Part shown: piece after piece, positions 24,536 to 32,930 of the stretch
Layout: each line of letters opens with the position of its first letter
Position numbering within the stretch: the stretch's first letter is position 1
Source: Paralcaligenes ureilyticus
Lineage (GTDB): Bacteria; Pseudomonadota; Gammaproteobacteria; Burkholderiales; Burkholderiaceae_B
NCBI RefSeq assembly: GCF_004346225.1
Contig: NZ_SMAJ01000004.1
Location: forward strand, 186,001-250,000
Length of the DNA: 64,000 nucleotides
Direction: 5' to 3'
Program-made: the position numbers and the translations under genes
The notes under the pieces: model-generated
What the model saw: only the letters and a program-made list of their open reading frames with translations
Database searches by the model: none
Told to the model about the DNA's origin: nothing

Positions 24536-27343
24536 ATGAAAATCAAAAATGCAACGAAACTATCGATCAGCAGCCTGGCTTGGGCCTACCACCAGCGAAG
24601 CGATTCAATCCGTCACTTAATCGTTCGTCGAGCGCCGGGAGCCGACGAAATTATCGGTCTGCGCTGGCCCACGTCACTGGCGTTCGACAATAGGTTTCGT
24701 GGCCCCGTCAAGGCACGCAAAGGCACCTGGAATGGCGAGGTCTGGAAGTTTTCCACGCCGGAACTGGCCAGGGACGCGCTGGACGCCATTCGCGTCAATG
24801 TTCCGGGGCTTCCAGAGATTGACGACCGTGCACCGCGCCAGGACCTGGAAGGTATCAATATATCGGTCATTCCTCTTAAGAGCGGACAGACCGTCTGCCT
24901 GCTGCCCTGGCCGTTGCCACCCCTTGTTCCGCTGAACCCACCCAGCAGCGCCACACTCGTTAGACTGACGGGGACAAAAAAGGGCGAGGAGGCGCTTTTA
25001 GTGCTCGACACCAACACCAACACCAACACCAACACCAACACCAACACCAACACCAACACCAACACCAACACCGGCGACAAGGCCATGACTTTGTTTGCTA
25101 GGTCGCTCAAGGAGCGAGGCGCCATCGAGAGCAACGATCTCGCCAAATCGTGGGGGTTTGGTCAACCGGGCGCAAGCCCGATCACCATCAATGTGAATGG
25201 GTGGGCCGTTGGGCTGGCTTGCGATCTGAACGACCCGGCACATTACCTTTTTATGCCGGAAACGCAGGTTAAATGGCTGGGCGCCATCCAGATCACGCGT
25301 AAAACGTGGAAAACAAAGGAGTGGTGCACGCGAATCGAGGCGGCGGGACTCACGGCACACGGCGATAATCCGGATGATGCAGTCGCACTGCCAGCCGACT
25401 TCGACACCCTTCACGTGCCAGGATGGAGCGCCCCCGCGTCCAACGGTTACCTCCTCCATGAATACCAGCGCGAGGGAGCACTTTTTTGCGGCACCCGAGG
25501 CATGCGGGCGCTCATTGGTGATGAGATGGGTATCGGAAAAACAGCCCAGGCCATCGCCGCCGCCGAGGCGGTGAGCGCCCCGCGCATTGTAGTTATATGC
25601 CCAGCGAACGCGCGATACGTGTGGGACCGCGAGATCAAGGGGTGGGGTAGAGGTGGTGAAATACAGCACATTGCAAGCCAGCTCGACACGATCAACTTGG
25701 GAGCGCGTTGGCACATCATTACATACGACCAGGTCACACCTAAACAAGCGGTATGGCAAATCAAGGACGAGGATGAGCTTGCCGCCATCAAAGCGGTGGC
25801 GACGGCCAAAGAAATTCGAGTGGGGGGTGAGAAGGGGAAATGGCCGCGTAAAGCCACCATCATCACCGCCCCGACGAATACCCCCGCGTTTGCGAGCGAA
25901 AAGCGGCGGATGCGATGGAAACGCGATATGCAGCGAGCAGACGGCGCGCTGCTAAAGCAAATTGTAGGCCTCGGTCCGATTTTGCTTATTGCGGACGAGG
26001 CGCATCGAGCAAAAAATCGGGAGGCAAAACGCACTCAGGTGATTAAGCGGGTCACGGACAACAAGGGCGTGCAAGCGCTGCTATTGACCGGCACGCCCCT
26101 GCGCAACAACGAGCACGAAGCGGCCGTATTATTGAGTCTGCTAGACGCCGATGCAAAGGAGGATCTGAGCAAAGAAAAAGGTTACTCAATCCAGGACGTC
26201 AAGGACTACCTCGATTACTTCATGATTCGGCGCACAAAAAAGGAGGTGCTGCCACAGCTACCGCCAAAAACGCGGCAGCGAATCGATATTGAAGACCTCG
26301 ATACCGATCAGATGGAAATATACGGCTCGTGCATGGAGGCGGCGCGGGACAAGTACCAGGCTGCCCTCGATCGGGGGCAGTTAGAAAAAGCCGCAAAAGA
26401 GGGAGTTCGTGGATATGTCGAAAAGGCGCGTACAGCGCTCGGAGCCGCGAAAGTGCTGGGCGGTGAGGTCGCACGGGTTGTCGAGGAGGTGGTGGAAAAC
26501 AAGGGGTGTTGTGTCGTCTTTTGCACCCACCACGGCGCCAGCGATGAGTTAGCCCAGCAATTGCGCAAAGCGGGGCTGGGCGCCGCGATTGTGGACGGAC
26601 GCACGCCGCAGGACGGGCGGGCACGCATCGTGGCGGAGTTCCAGGCGGGAACCATCCAGGTATTCATCGGGGGCCTCAACTCAGCAGGGGAAGCGATCAC
26701 TCTTACACGTGCTGACACCGCCGTTTTCGTCGAACTCGATTGGGTGCCCGCCGCAATGCTACAGGCGGAGGACCGGATTCACCGAGTGGGGCAGGAAAGC
26801 AACTGTCTTATCCTGCATCTCATTGCGCGCGGGGTTGAGCTGGATGAAGCAATGATAGAAACAATCGGCAGCAAGATCGAGCGCATCGGAAAGGTACTGG
26901 ACGAGGGCACCGAGAATATCGTTGAAAGTGAGGGGGAATCGGTAAATGCCTCAATCCTGGCGAGGCTCTTTGACAAGAACGGCCAGACCAAAAAAGAGGA
27001 GATCAAGGTGAAAGCGCCGTCCGTCGTGCTTACCCCCGCCCCCGCCGGGCGAGTGATAAGGAGAGGCGGGGACACTAAAAATGATGCGCCAGAGCCTGGC
27101 GCGAGCGTCCGGCGTAGCCGCCCAGGCCGCCCGAAGGTTTATCTCGATAGTCCAGCCCCCACGCCCACCGAGAGGTCGAAACGGTCGATTCAACAACTTG
27201 CAGAAAAGGGCGGCAAGCGTATTATGCTGCGCCTGACGCCGGACGGCATGGAGGCGCTGCGAGCCATCATGGCCACGAGCGGCACGAAGGGTGAGACGGA
27301 GGCGATCAACCGGGCACTGATCAGTCTGAGCAAAAATATTTAG
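24536..27343 (+). CDS. SNF2-family helicase with C-terminal ribbon-helix-helix domain
   Basis: 935 residues. Residues 1-155 are unassigned. Residues 159-179 are ten Thr-Asn repeats plus Thr. The SNF2 ATPase follows: motif I GDEMGIGKT (328-336), motif II DEAH (487-490), motif III LLTGTPLRN, and motif VI QAEDRIHRVGQ (743-753). This pattern is closest to SMARCAL1/phage-type annealing or remodelling helicases. A charged linker leads to residues 893-935 (RIMLRLTPDGMEALRAIMAT ... AINRALISLSKNI), a ribbon-helix-helix shape typical of antitoxins and repressors. This combination is unusual. The region between motifs Ia and II is enlarged (about 400-480). No endonuclease or methylase gene is adjacent. 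Confidence 0.88.
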   Translation: MKIKNATKLSISSLAWAYHQRSDSIRHLIVRRAPGADEIIGLRWPTSLAFDNRFRGPVKARKGTWNGEVWKFSTPELARDALDAIRVNVPGLPEIDDRAPRQDLEGINISVIPLKSGQTVCLLPWPLPPLVPLNPPSSATLVRLTGTKKGEEALLVLDTNTNTNTNTNTNTNTNTNTNTGDKAMTLFARSLKERGAIESNDLAKSWGFGQPGASPITINVNGWAVGLACDLNDPAHYLFMPETQVKWLGAIQITRKTWKTKEWCTRIEAAGLTAHGDNPDDAVALPADFDTLHVPGWSAPASNGYLLHEYQREGALFCGTRGMRALIGDEMGIGKTAQAIAAAEAVSAPRIVVICPANARYVWDREIKGWGRGGEIQHIASQLDTINLGARWHIITYDQVTPKQAVWQIKDEDELAAIKAVATAKEIRVGGEKGKWPRKATIITAPTNTPAFASEKRRMRWKRDMQRADGALLKQIVGLGPILLIADEAHRAKNREAKRTQVIKRVTDNKGVQALLLTGTPLRNNEHEAAVLLSLLDADAKEDLSKEKGYSIQDVKDYLDYFMIRRTKKEVLPQLPPKTRQRIDIEDLDTDQMEIYGSCMEAARDKYQAALDRGQLEKAAKEGVRGYVEKARTALGAAKVLGGEVARVVEEVVENKGCCVVFCTHHGASDELAQQLRKAGLGAAIVDGRTPQDGRARIVAEFQAGTIQVFIGGLNSAGEAITLTRADTAVFVELDWVPAAMLQAEDRIHRVGQESNCLILHLIARGVELDEAMIETIGSKIERIGKVLDEGTENIVESEGESVNASILARLFDKNGQTKKEEIKVKAPSVVLTPAPAGRVIRRGGDTKNDAPEPGASVRRSRPGRPKVYLDSPAPTPTERSKRSIQQLAEKGGKRIMLRLTPDGMEALRAIMATSGTKGETEAINRALISLSKNI
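25010..25069 (+). repeat. Ten tandem ACCAAC hexanucleotides inside the helicase gene
   Basis: Exactly ten perfect copies encode (Thr-Asn)10 between the N-terminal region and the helicase core. Because the unit is 6 bp, slippage changes the linker by two residues without a frameshift. Confidence 0.97.
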
Positions 27344-27509
27344 AGCGTATGTGCACAATAAATAAGGCGCGCTCGCTGACATCTAAAAAGTGCCTTGGGG
27401 CTAGCCGGTCATCTGATCGTTGAGGGCACCTGTCGCCGTAGCCATGTTTTCGCGCGTTGCCCCGTGCTGGATCTGCTCGTCTGGGAGCTTAAGTGGCCCG
27501 CGAATTGAA

Positions 27510-27547
27510 GGCTGACCTCGCCAGGGCGGCGTCAGCCCTTCGGGCTG
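27510..27547 (+). other. Two mutually exclusive hairpins
   Basis: Hairpin 1 pairs GGCTGAC (27510-27516) with GTCAGCC (27531-27537) above an inner CGCC/GGCG stem. Hairpin 2 pairs CAGCCC (27533-27538) with GGGCTG (27542-27547) around TTC. They share bases, so only one can form at a time. No T-tract and no gene follow closely; hairpin 1 may terminate helicase transcripts. Confidence 0.4.
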
Positions 27548-27764
27548 GAGGTGGGGCTTCTCTTCTTTAGCCGTCGCCCGCTTCTAAACAACGCTTCCGG
27601 TTTTCTCCGTTTTCAAAACCGCACATTGAATAAAATAGGAGAGGGGAGCAACGCGGTGGAGAATCGGTGCATCAGGAAGCCCTACAGGTGGCGGACACGG
27701 CTCAGCCAACGTTCATTCCAAACGTGCTCTAAATGCCTATATAGGCGCAAATTCGCTCGCTGGT

Positions 27765-27790
27765 CTAATTCCTGGAATTCCAGGAATTAG
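27765..27790. repeat. Perfect 26-bp palindrome
   Basis: CTAATTCCTGGAA at 27765-27777 is followed directly by its exact reverse complement to 27790, with no spacer and an EcoRI-like GAATTC centre. Perfect palindromes of this length are rare by chance and suggest a protein-binding or recombination site. Confidence 0.85.
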
Positions 27791-27967
27791 AAACGAGAGT
27801 TGATCACCCGGCGCTATTTGCAAGGTATTACGTTCCTGAAAACGTCCCTGGCGATCATAAAGGTAAAAGGTAGAAATTTAGTGGCGCAAACATGGGATAA
27901 AATTCAATTACGAGGTAAAAATGGTAAAGGGCTTACGATGAATGATCATGTCAGCCCTTGACTCTTA

Positions 27968-28012
27968 TGGTTGGGGCGAAAGGATTCGAACCTTCGACCC
28001 TCTGGTCTCAAA
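27968..28012 (-). pseudogene. 3' fragment of tRNA-Pro (probable attachment site)
   Basis: Read on the minus strand it has the anticodon loop TTTGAGA, stem CCAGA, variable loop GGGTC, T arm GAAGG-TTCGAAT-CCTTT, acceptor CGCCCCA, discriminator A and encoded CCA. This matches the 3' half of tRNA-Pro(UGG), with GG of the anticodon changed to GA. No 5' half is present. Such 3' halves are left when integrating elements use a tRNA gene as attB. The recombinase gene is 1.9 kb away. Confidence 0.7.
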
Positions 28013-28264
28013 GATTAATTTGTAGTATTCGCTGATGCGTTTGACGTACGTGAAGCCAATAAAATCAAGCTTCGACGCAAATACGGTTCCCGCCGATGTG
28101 TTTTGACGCGCGGGTAACTATCGGAGGTAGGTAACTTGTAACGTTATACCTATTTGGGCATGATCTACAGATGGAACAGCGCATAAAAGGGCTCTTTTTG
28201 CTTGGATCGACCAAGAAGGATCTATGCCTATGCGGTTGGCACCCAAAGACACTGCCTATAGTGG

Positions 28265-28612
28265 TTAAAGTTTTTTCGGCGCAGGCGAATCCTGCATGGC
28301 GTAAAACTCATCGTAGGTCAGCGCGGTAACGCGAACTGCAACCCCCCGCGCCGAGGCGAACGCGGTCATTGGGTAAAACCGTCGGTTAAAGCGGAACACG
28401 AATTCGTTGAGGTAGGCAGGCAGGTGCTGCGCACTCACGCCGTGGTGCGTACCGAGCAGCCACGTCTTCAGATTGGAGAAGACCAGATGAATCATTGGCA
28501 GTGACTTCTTGACCTTCTCTATGTCGCTGTGCAGGACAACCGATTCGTGACCATACCCCATGGCTGCTAAGTTGCTGTAGCCGTGCCAGCCATGCCGACG
28601 TGGATCCGCGAA
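28265..28612 (-). pseudogene. IS1595-family transposase, C-terminal remnant
   Basis: Minus-strand translation gives HGWHGYSNLAAMGYGHESVV, then IHLVFSNLKTWLLGTHHGVS and LPAYLNEFVFRFNRR, the conserved C-terminal part of IS1595/ISXO2-type transposases, ending at a normal stop. The N-terminal two thirds with the zinc ribbon are gone; the sequence ends against an IS4-type fragment. Confidence 0.8.
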
Positions 28613-28845
28613 TGCTAAGCTTCAAGCACACCTTGCAACTGTGGATCCACTGGCACGGGCTCGGATTGGCGCTCGACACCGAACTCTTTGGCCTCATCGC
28701 CCAGTCAAGGGTCGGACACCGGCCCGGCCGGGTCGAGACGCGACAGCGAAAACGAAGGCCCAAACCCTACCCGTGGTTGAAGAAGCATCTCGGCCTTGCT
28801 CGCGACGACATCCTCCTCGATGGGGGGGCGCAGCGGCCAAAGTAA
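28606..28845 (+). pseudogene. IS4-family transposase, C-terminal remnant
   Basis: MLSFKHTLQLW followed by GHRPGRVETRQRKRRPKPYP is the C-terminal signature of IS4-family transposases, ending in TAA. The catalytic core is absent. It faces the IS1595 remnant head to head, so the two elements met by insertion and deletion. Confidence 0.75.
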
Positions 28846-29889
28846 GTGCCATTCGTTCTAAGGGGCATACCGGACGGTGTTCAAGATACCTTTGATTTTG
28901 CGCTGCATGGCTTTCAGAAAAAATCAATCATGACGGATGCTCCTCTTTGTTTAGTGTGGGTTTAACACTCCCACTTTGGCACAATCGATGTTGTTGGGGG
29001 TGGAGGCTTCCAATCCGCCATAAAGCCGCAATCCTAAAAGTGAGGGGCGCTGGGCGACCTTGCCGAGCGTGGCGGCAAGGTCGCCCCTGTGCGCAAGAAG
29101 ATCAGTGATGCCGATCAGGTTGGGGCCTGAAGAAGCTGTTGTCTCTTGTGGCGACATGCGTGGAGGCCGAATTGGCCCGCTAGATCCTGTCGCCAGATAA
29201 TTCCCAAAAAACACAGACGCGAACCGGTAAACGGGGGGCGGTCATGTTGCGGTTGGGCCAGTTCAAGTAGGTTTGAGTCGAGTAAAGGCTTCAAATCCAT
29301 ACGAGATGCCCACATTATTTAACGTGGATAGGCAGAATAAGATGGTAAGCCCATTACCGTCATACGATGAATATGCATTGCAAAGCGAAGATTATCTGTT
29401 AAAGGTGATTTGGAGTCATTGTTAATCATACTGAGTGATTTTCAATCTATAAAAATGTCTTTTTGGTACATTTAATCATTTTATATAAATGAAGTTTTTT
29501 ATTGATAATGATTCATATTGAATACAATTAAATTCCGAACAATAATTGGCAATCTTGTTGAAAGTAAATCAATCATGCTGCCTATGGCAGTACTCAATCG
29601 GCCCCCTCAAGCAGCCAAATTAAATTGAATTGAATTAAATTGATTTTGATGTAACGCAATATAGTTTCCATAAGATCGACAAACGCATTGTGCCGTATGC
29701 CTCTTTAGAATTGGCTTTTAAGAAATGACTGTATGTTGTGATTCTAATAACATTACATTCTTTGATTATATTTTTGCAAATTACATTGCACTAGTTTAAG
29801 ACTAAGAAGGAACTTTATATAAAAGCGTCAGACTAATTCTTCGATGCCTATGTGGCCAACGAAAATTGATAAAATTTCTTGGATTAATT
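28846..29889. other. Non-coding stretch; right half strongly AT-rich
   Basis: From 28846 to about 29340 there are only unsupported frames on the minus strand and one strong hairpin (29052-29086). From about 29380 to 29880 the DNA is very AT-rich, with AATTGAATTGAATT-like stretches. I see no gene. The AT-rich part is the upstream region of the recombinase gene and is a likely H-NS-type silencer target or DNA-bending site. Confidence 0.5.
29052..29086. other. Perfect 14-bp stem-loop
   Basis: GGGCGACCTTGCCG pairs fully with CGGCAAGGTCGCCC around a 7-nt loop. It has no T-tract, so it does not look like a simple terminator. It may be a recombination or transfer-related hairpin left in the island. 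Confidence 0.6.
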
Positions 29890-30987
29890 ATGTCAACGTC
29901 ATCCAACATTGATTCAAATACCGATAAATCTTCTCCCGGAAACATTAATGAGCACACGTGTCATTATGAGCGAGCAATCGGGACAGTAGGTCATCCGAGG
30001 GAGATTTCGTCCGCGACAGTTACACAATACCGTGGTTATGTGAAGACGCTTCTTCGTAAGTATGCTAACGAGCACCCAGGAGGGAGCGTGCGAGACACGC
30101 CGCTTGTGGGGCTGGCCGAGATGTTACTTAGGATGGCACCGAATTTGCGTCCGAAGACTTTTATCAATTATCGCTGCGGCCTACTGTACGTGTTAAACAT
30201 GTTTCCCGCGACGCAGACTATTCTTGATGCCACGCGTTTGTTGCGAGAGGGTGCGCCGGCTTCTGGTTATAAGGGCCACAAGCCCGGTCTAACCGCTAGT
30301 TTGTATAGCTCGAGATCCAGCCACTCACGGACTTTTAATAGGAGGGCGTTCGGAACATTGATGGCTGAGTTGAGTAGCCGACAGGGCCATGCTGCCGATC
30401 GGCGTAGGAATCATCGAGCGTCGCAATTGCTCATCTGGTTGCAAGCGGGACTTGCGACAGGTCTGCGTCCCGTGGAATGGGCTACGGCCTGCTGGGCCTC
30501 TGATAAGCACGAGGCGCTTTTCGTTCAAACCGCCAAAACTAAACGTAGTTACGCCCTTCCTTCGTTGTCAACGGCGCTAGCGCCTGAGAGGAGAACCCGT
30601 ATCGTAAAGGTGGCTCCCGATGAGCGCTTTTGGGTCGATACGCAATTGGCGCTCATCCAGCGGCATTTACAGTCCGGGAAGTTGTTTTCTGCCTACTACA
30701 ACAATAATCGCGTGTATCTTTGGTCATTGTGCCGGAGTGTTTTCGGCAAGAGCAGACCCCCATTTACCCTGTATTTGATGCGAGGCCAGTATGCGTCCAA
30801 CCGGAAAAGAGCTGGGTTGACCTCAGAGGAAGTTGGTGTGGAAATAGGCTGCTCGGGCAATGTTGCGAGCACTTACTACGGCAAAAAGGTTCATGGGCAT
30901 CGGTCAATAGTGACGCCTGTAAGAACCCAGAAGAGCAAACCCACCCCGCAAGCCGGGATGGATCGACGGCCACGTGATCGCTTTTAA
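29890..30987 (+). CDS. Divergent tyrosine recombinase/integrase-like protein
   Basis: 365 residues from ATG 29890; TTG 29866 is an alternative, and neither has a good ribosome site. An N-terminal SAM-like region (ATVTQYRGYVKTLLRKYA) is followed by a catalytic-type domain. Box I arginine is in TGLRPVEW. The box II region reads YLMRGQYASNRKRAGL, so the usual HxxR is YxxR and the following His is Gly. The nucleophile candidate is in ASTYYGKK. The Arg-Arg-Tyr core seems kept but His positions are changed. It probably integrated the island, but activity is uncertain. Confidence 0.65.
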   Translation: MSTSSNIDSNTDKSSPGNINEHTCHYERAIGTVGHPREISSATVTQYRGYVKTLLRKYANEHPGGSVRDTPLVGLAEMLLRMAPNLRPKTFINYRCGLLYVLNMFPATQTILDATRLLREGAPASGYKGHKPGLTASLYSSRSSHSRTFNRRAFGTLMAELSSRQGHAADRRRNHRASQLLIWLQAGLATGLRPVEWATACWASDKHEALFVQTAKTKRSYALPSLSTALAPERRTRIVKVAPDERFWVDTQLALIQRHLQSGKLFSAYYNNNRVYLWSLCRSVFGKSRPPFTLYLMRGQYASNRKRAGLTSEEVGVEIGCSGNVASTYYGKKVHGHRSIVTPVRTQKSKPTPQAGMDRRPRDRF

Positions 30988-31068
30988 ATTTCCATTGAGA
31001 CGATTATCACAAAGAGATTGAGCCGCCGCATTCCCCGCAAATAGTCCCTCTTGCCAATGATCCTGTAA

Positions 31069-32667
31069 CTAAACCCCCAACGATTTCGCAAATGCTTTCA
31101 CCCAATGCGCCGTAGACGCATCATGGTGGCTGGCCCTATTCTCTGCCGCATTATCCGCCGAGAGCTCTTTCATAATGCCCTTGGCCAGCACTTTCCCATA
31201 CTCCACTCCCCATTGATCAAAGGGGTTAATGCCCCACACCACCGCCTGCACAAACACTTTGTGCTCGTACAAGGCCAGCAAAGATCCCAAGGTGTAGGGA
31301 GTAAGGCTGGGCAGCACGATCAGGTTGGAAGGGCGCCCGCCCGTATGCACACGATGCCGGGCCAGCCACCTGGCCCTATCCATAGGCATGCCTTCGGCCA
31401 CGCACTCGTCTAACGCCGTTTCGTAGGTTTTACCGCGCAGCAGGGCCTCGCGCTGCGCCAGGCAATTGGCCAGCAGGCTTTTATGATGCTCCGGCCAGTC
31501 GTGCTCGGCTTCCTGGCACACGATGAAATCCACCGGCGCGCCGTCGCTGCCTTGATGCAGCCACTGAAAGAAGGTGTGCTGCGCATCGGTTCCCGGCATG
31601 CCCCATACGGCGGGGCCCGTAGGCACCGATGCGGGTTGGCCATCCAGGCCGGTCGATTTACCCAATGACTCCATTTCCAGCTGTTGAATGTAGGGCACCA
31701 GATTCGCCAGCCGGAAATCATAGGGCGCAATATTCAAAGACCCATAACCCAGCACGCTGCGGTTCACAATGCCGGCCATGGCCATCTGGATGGGGGCGTT
31801 TTCCGCGGCGGGTGCCTGCGCAAAGTGCGCATCCATCGCGGCCGCGCCGGCCAGCATGCCTGCCACGACTTCAGAACCCACTGCCAGCGACGTCGTCAGA
31901 CTGACCGATGACCACACCGAAAAACGGCCTCCCACCCAATCCCATAGTTTGAAAATATGCGCGTCCGGCACTCCCCAGGCACGCGCGACTTCCGGCCTGG
32001 CGGTAATCGCCACCACTTGGCCCATGGGATTCGCCACGCCCGCAGCACGCAGCCATTCCACAGCCCGTTGGCCGTTTTGCAGCGTTTCGGCCGTGGTAAA
32101 CGATTTTGAGGCCAGCACAATCAGAGTGTCGCGCGGATCCAGTCCGGCTAGCCCACCCGCAATGGCATGGCCATCGATATTGGCCACAAAGCGCACGTTG
32201 CGCCACATGCCCTGGTAGCCGAAGGCGCTGACGGCCAGCCTCACGCCCCAGTCGCTGCCGCCGATGCCGATGTGCACGATATTGCGCCAGCGGCGCTCGG
32301 AATCGGCCAGGCGTACGAATTCGTTCATGCGCCGCCGTTCGGCCGCGACTTCGTCAATGGGCGCCGGCTCGCGCAAGGCGGTATGCCAGGCGGCACGGTT
32401 CTCCGTGGCATTGGCGACCTGGCCGGCCAATAGCTGCGTGCGCAGGGAGTCGAAGTGCCGTGTGTTCAATAAAGCTTTGGCGCAGGCGCTCATCGCAGGA
32501 GACTGGCTCTGGCCGCTTAAATCCAGCTGCAGGCCCGCCGCCGTCACAAGCCGCAGATCGTTCACCCGAATAGACGCCGCCTTCGCCGCCGCCACAAAAG
32601 CCGCCCATTCGGGTAGCTGCGGCAAGGGCAGGGGAAGGGGCGGGTGATCGGATGTGGTGATTGGCAT
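31069..32667 (-). CDS. pgi: Glucose-6-phosphate isomerase
   Basis: 532 residues, a normal Pgi length. Signatures are GIGGSDWGVRLA, VLASKSFTTAET, GGRFSVWSS, FQWLHQGSDGAP and the C-terminal FDQWGVEYGKVLA with the active-site Lys. It interconverts glucose-6-P and fructose-6-P in the cytoplasm and so links to the sugar-nucleotide genes nearby. It is convergent with the recombinase gene, with an 81-bp gap, and divergent from rfbB. Confidence 0.96.
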   Translation of the reverse strand: MPITTSDHPPLPLPLPQLPEWAAFVAAAKAASIRVNDLRLVTAAGLQLDLSGQSQSPAMSACAKALLNTRHFDSLRTQLLAGQVANATENRAAWHTALREPAPIDEVAAERRRMNEFVRLADSERRWRNIVHIGIGGSDWGVRLAVSAFGYQGMWRNVRFVANIDGHAIAGGLAGLDPRDTLIVLASKSFTTAETLQNGQRAVEWLRAAGVANPMGQVVAITARPEVARAWGVPDAHIFKLWDWVGGRFSVWSSVSLTTSLAVGSEVVAGMLAGAAAMDAHFAQAPAAENAPIQMAMAGIVNRSVLGYGSLNIAPYDFRLANLVPYIQQLEMESLGKSTGLDGQPASVPTGPAVWGMPGTDAQHTFFQWLHQGSDGAPVDFIVCQEAEHDWPEHHKSLLANCLAQREALLRGKTYETALDECVAEGMPMDRARWLARHRVHTGGRPSNLIVLPSLTPYTLGSLLALYEHKVFVQAVVWGINPFDQWGVEYGKVLAKGIMKELSADNAAENRASHHDASTAHWVKAFAKSLGV

Positions 32668-32711
32668 GTTGGCGTTTGCTTGAGTTTGGGGCAGCGGCCA
32701 TTATCGCTGAA

Positions 32712-32784
32712 ATGGCAGCCACAAGGGCGGCCACTATAAAGACGTGCTCGTAGATTCTGTAGGGCCAGCCCTTGTGGCTGGCAT
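32712..32784. repeat. REPIN-like inverted pair; second arm ends in a T-run
   Basis: REP copies at 32712-32738 and 32759-32784 face each other. The second forms GCCAGCC-loop-GGCTGGC followed by ATTTTTTT, which has the structure of an intrinsic terminator for plus-strand RNA. It lies between the divergent pgi and rfbB. Confidence 0.65.
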
Positions 32785-32801
32785 TTTTTTGCAAGCCAGG
32801 A

Positions 32802-32870
32802 ATGGCACCCACAACGGCACCTACGAAACGCACCCGCCGCTAACGTAGTGGCAGCCCTCGTGGCTGCCAT
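32802..32870. repeat. REPIN-like inverted pair of REP repeats
   Basis: REP copies at 32802-32825 (ATGGCACCCACAACGGCACC) and 32845-32870 (GTAGTGGCAGCCCTCGTGGC) face each other with 19 nt between them. It is the second pair in the pgi-rfbB gap. Confidence 0.65.
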
Positions 32871-32930
32871 CTTGTTAAACTAAACCCCTTTCCCACCAAA
32901 CCCCCACGCGCGCATTCTGAAAAAACCCAT

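Larger units (their letters stand above)
27344..28264. other. Gene-free island stretch with palindromes and a tRNA fragment
   Basis: No coding region is convincing. It contains two overlapping hairpins (27510-27547), the palindrome GCCTATATAGGC (27735-27746), a 26-bp perfect palindrome (27765-27790) and the tRNA-Pro fragment (27968-28012), each described separately. Confidence 0.5.

Noticed and set aside
25010-25069. Possible CRISPR array or direct-repeat regulator
   Set aside because: The units are contiguous 6-bp repeats inside a coding region with no spacers. No other CRISPR-like array was seen in the window.
24998-25759. Minus-strand frame with a Val-Gly repeat, looking like an elastin-type protein
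   Set aside because: It is the antisense reading of the ACCAAC tract in the helicase gene and has no start site or homolog pattern.
27968-28012. Functional tRNA gene
   Set aside because: Only the 3' half is present; the D arm and 5' acceptor strand are missing, and the anticodon would be UGA on a proline body. A tRNA-Gln reading was also considered, but the discriminator base and arms fit tRNA-Pro better.
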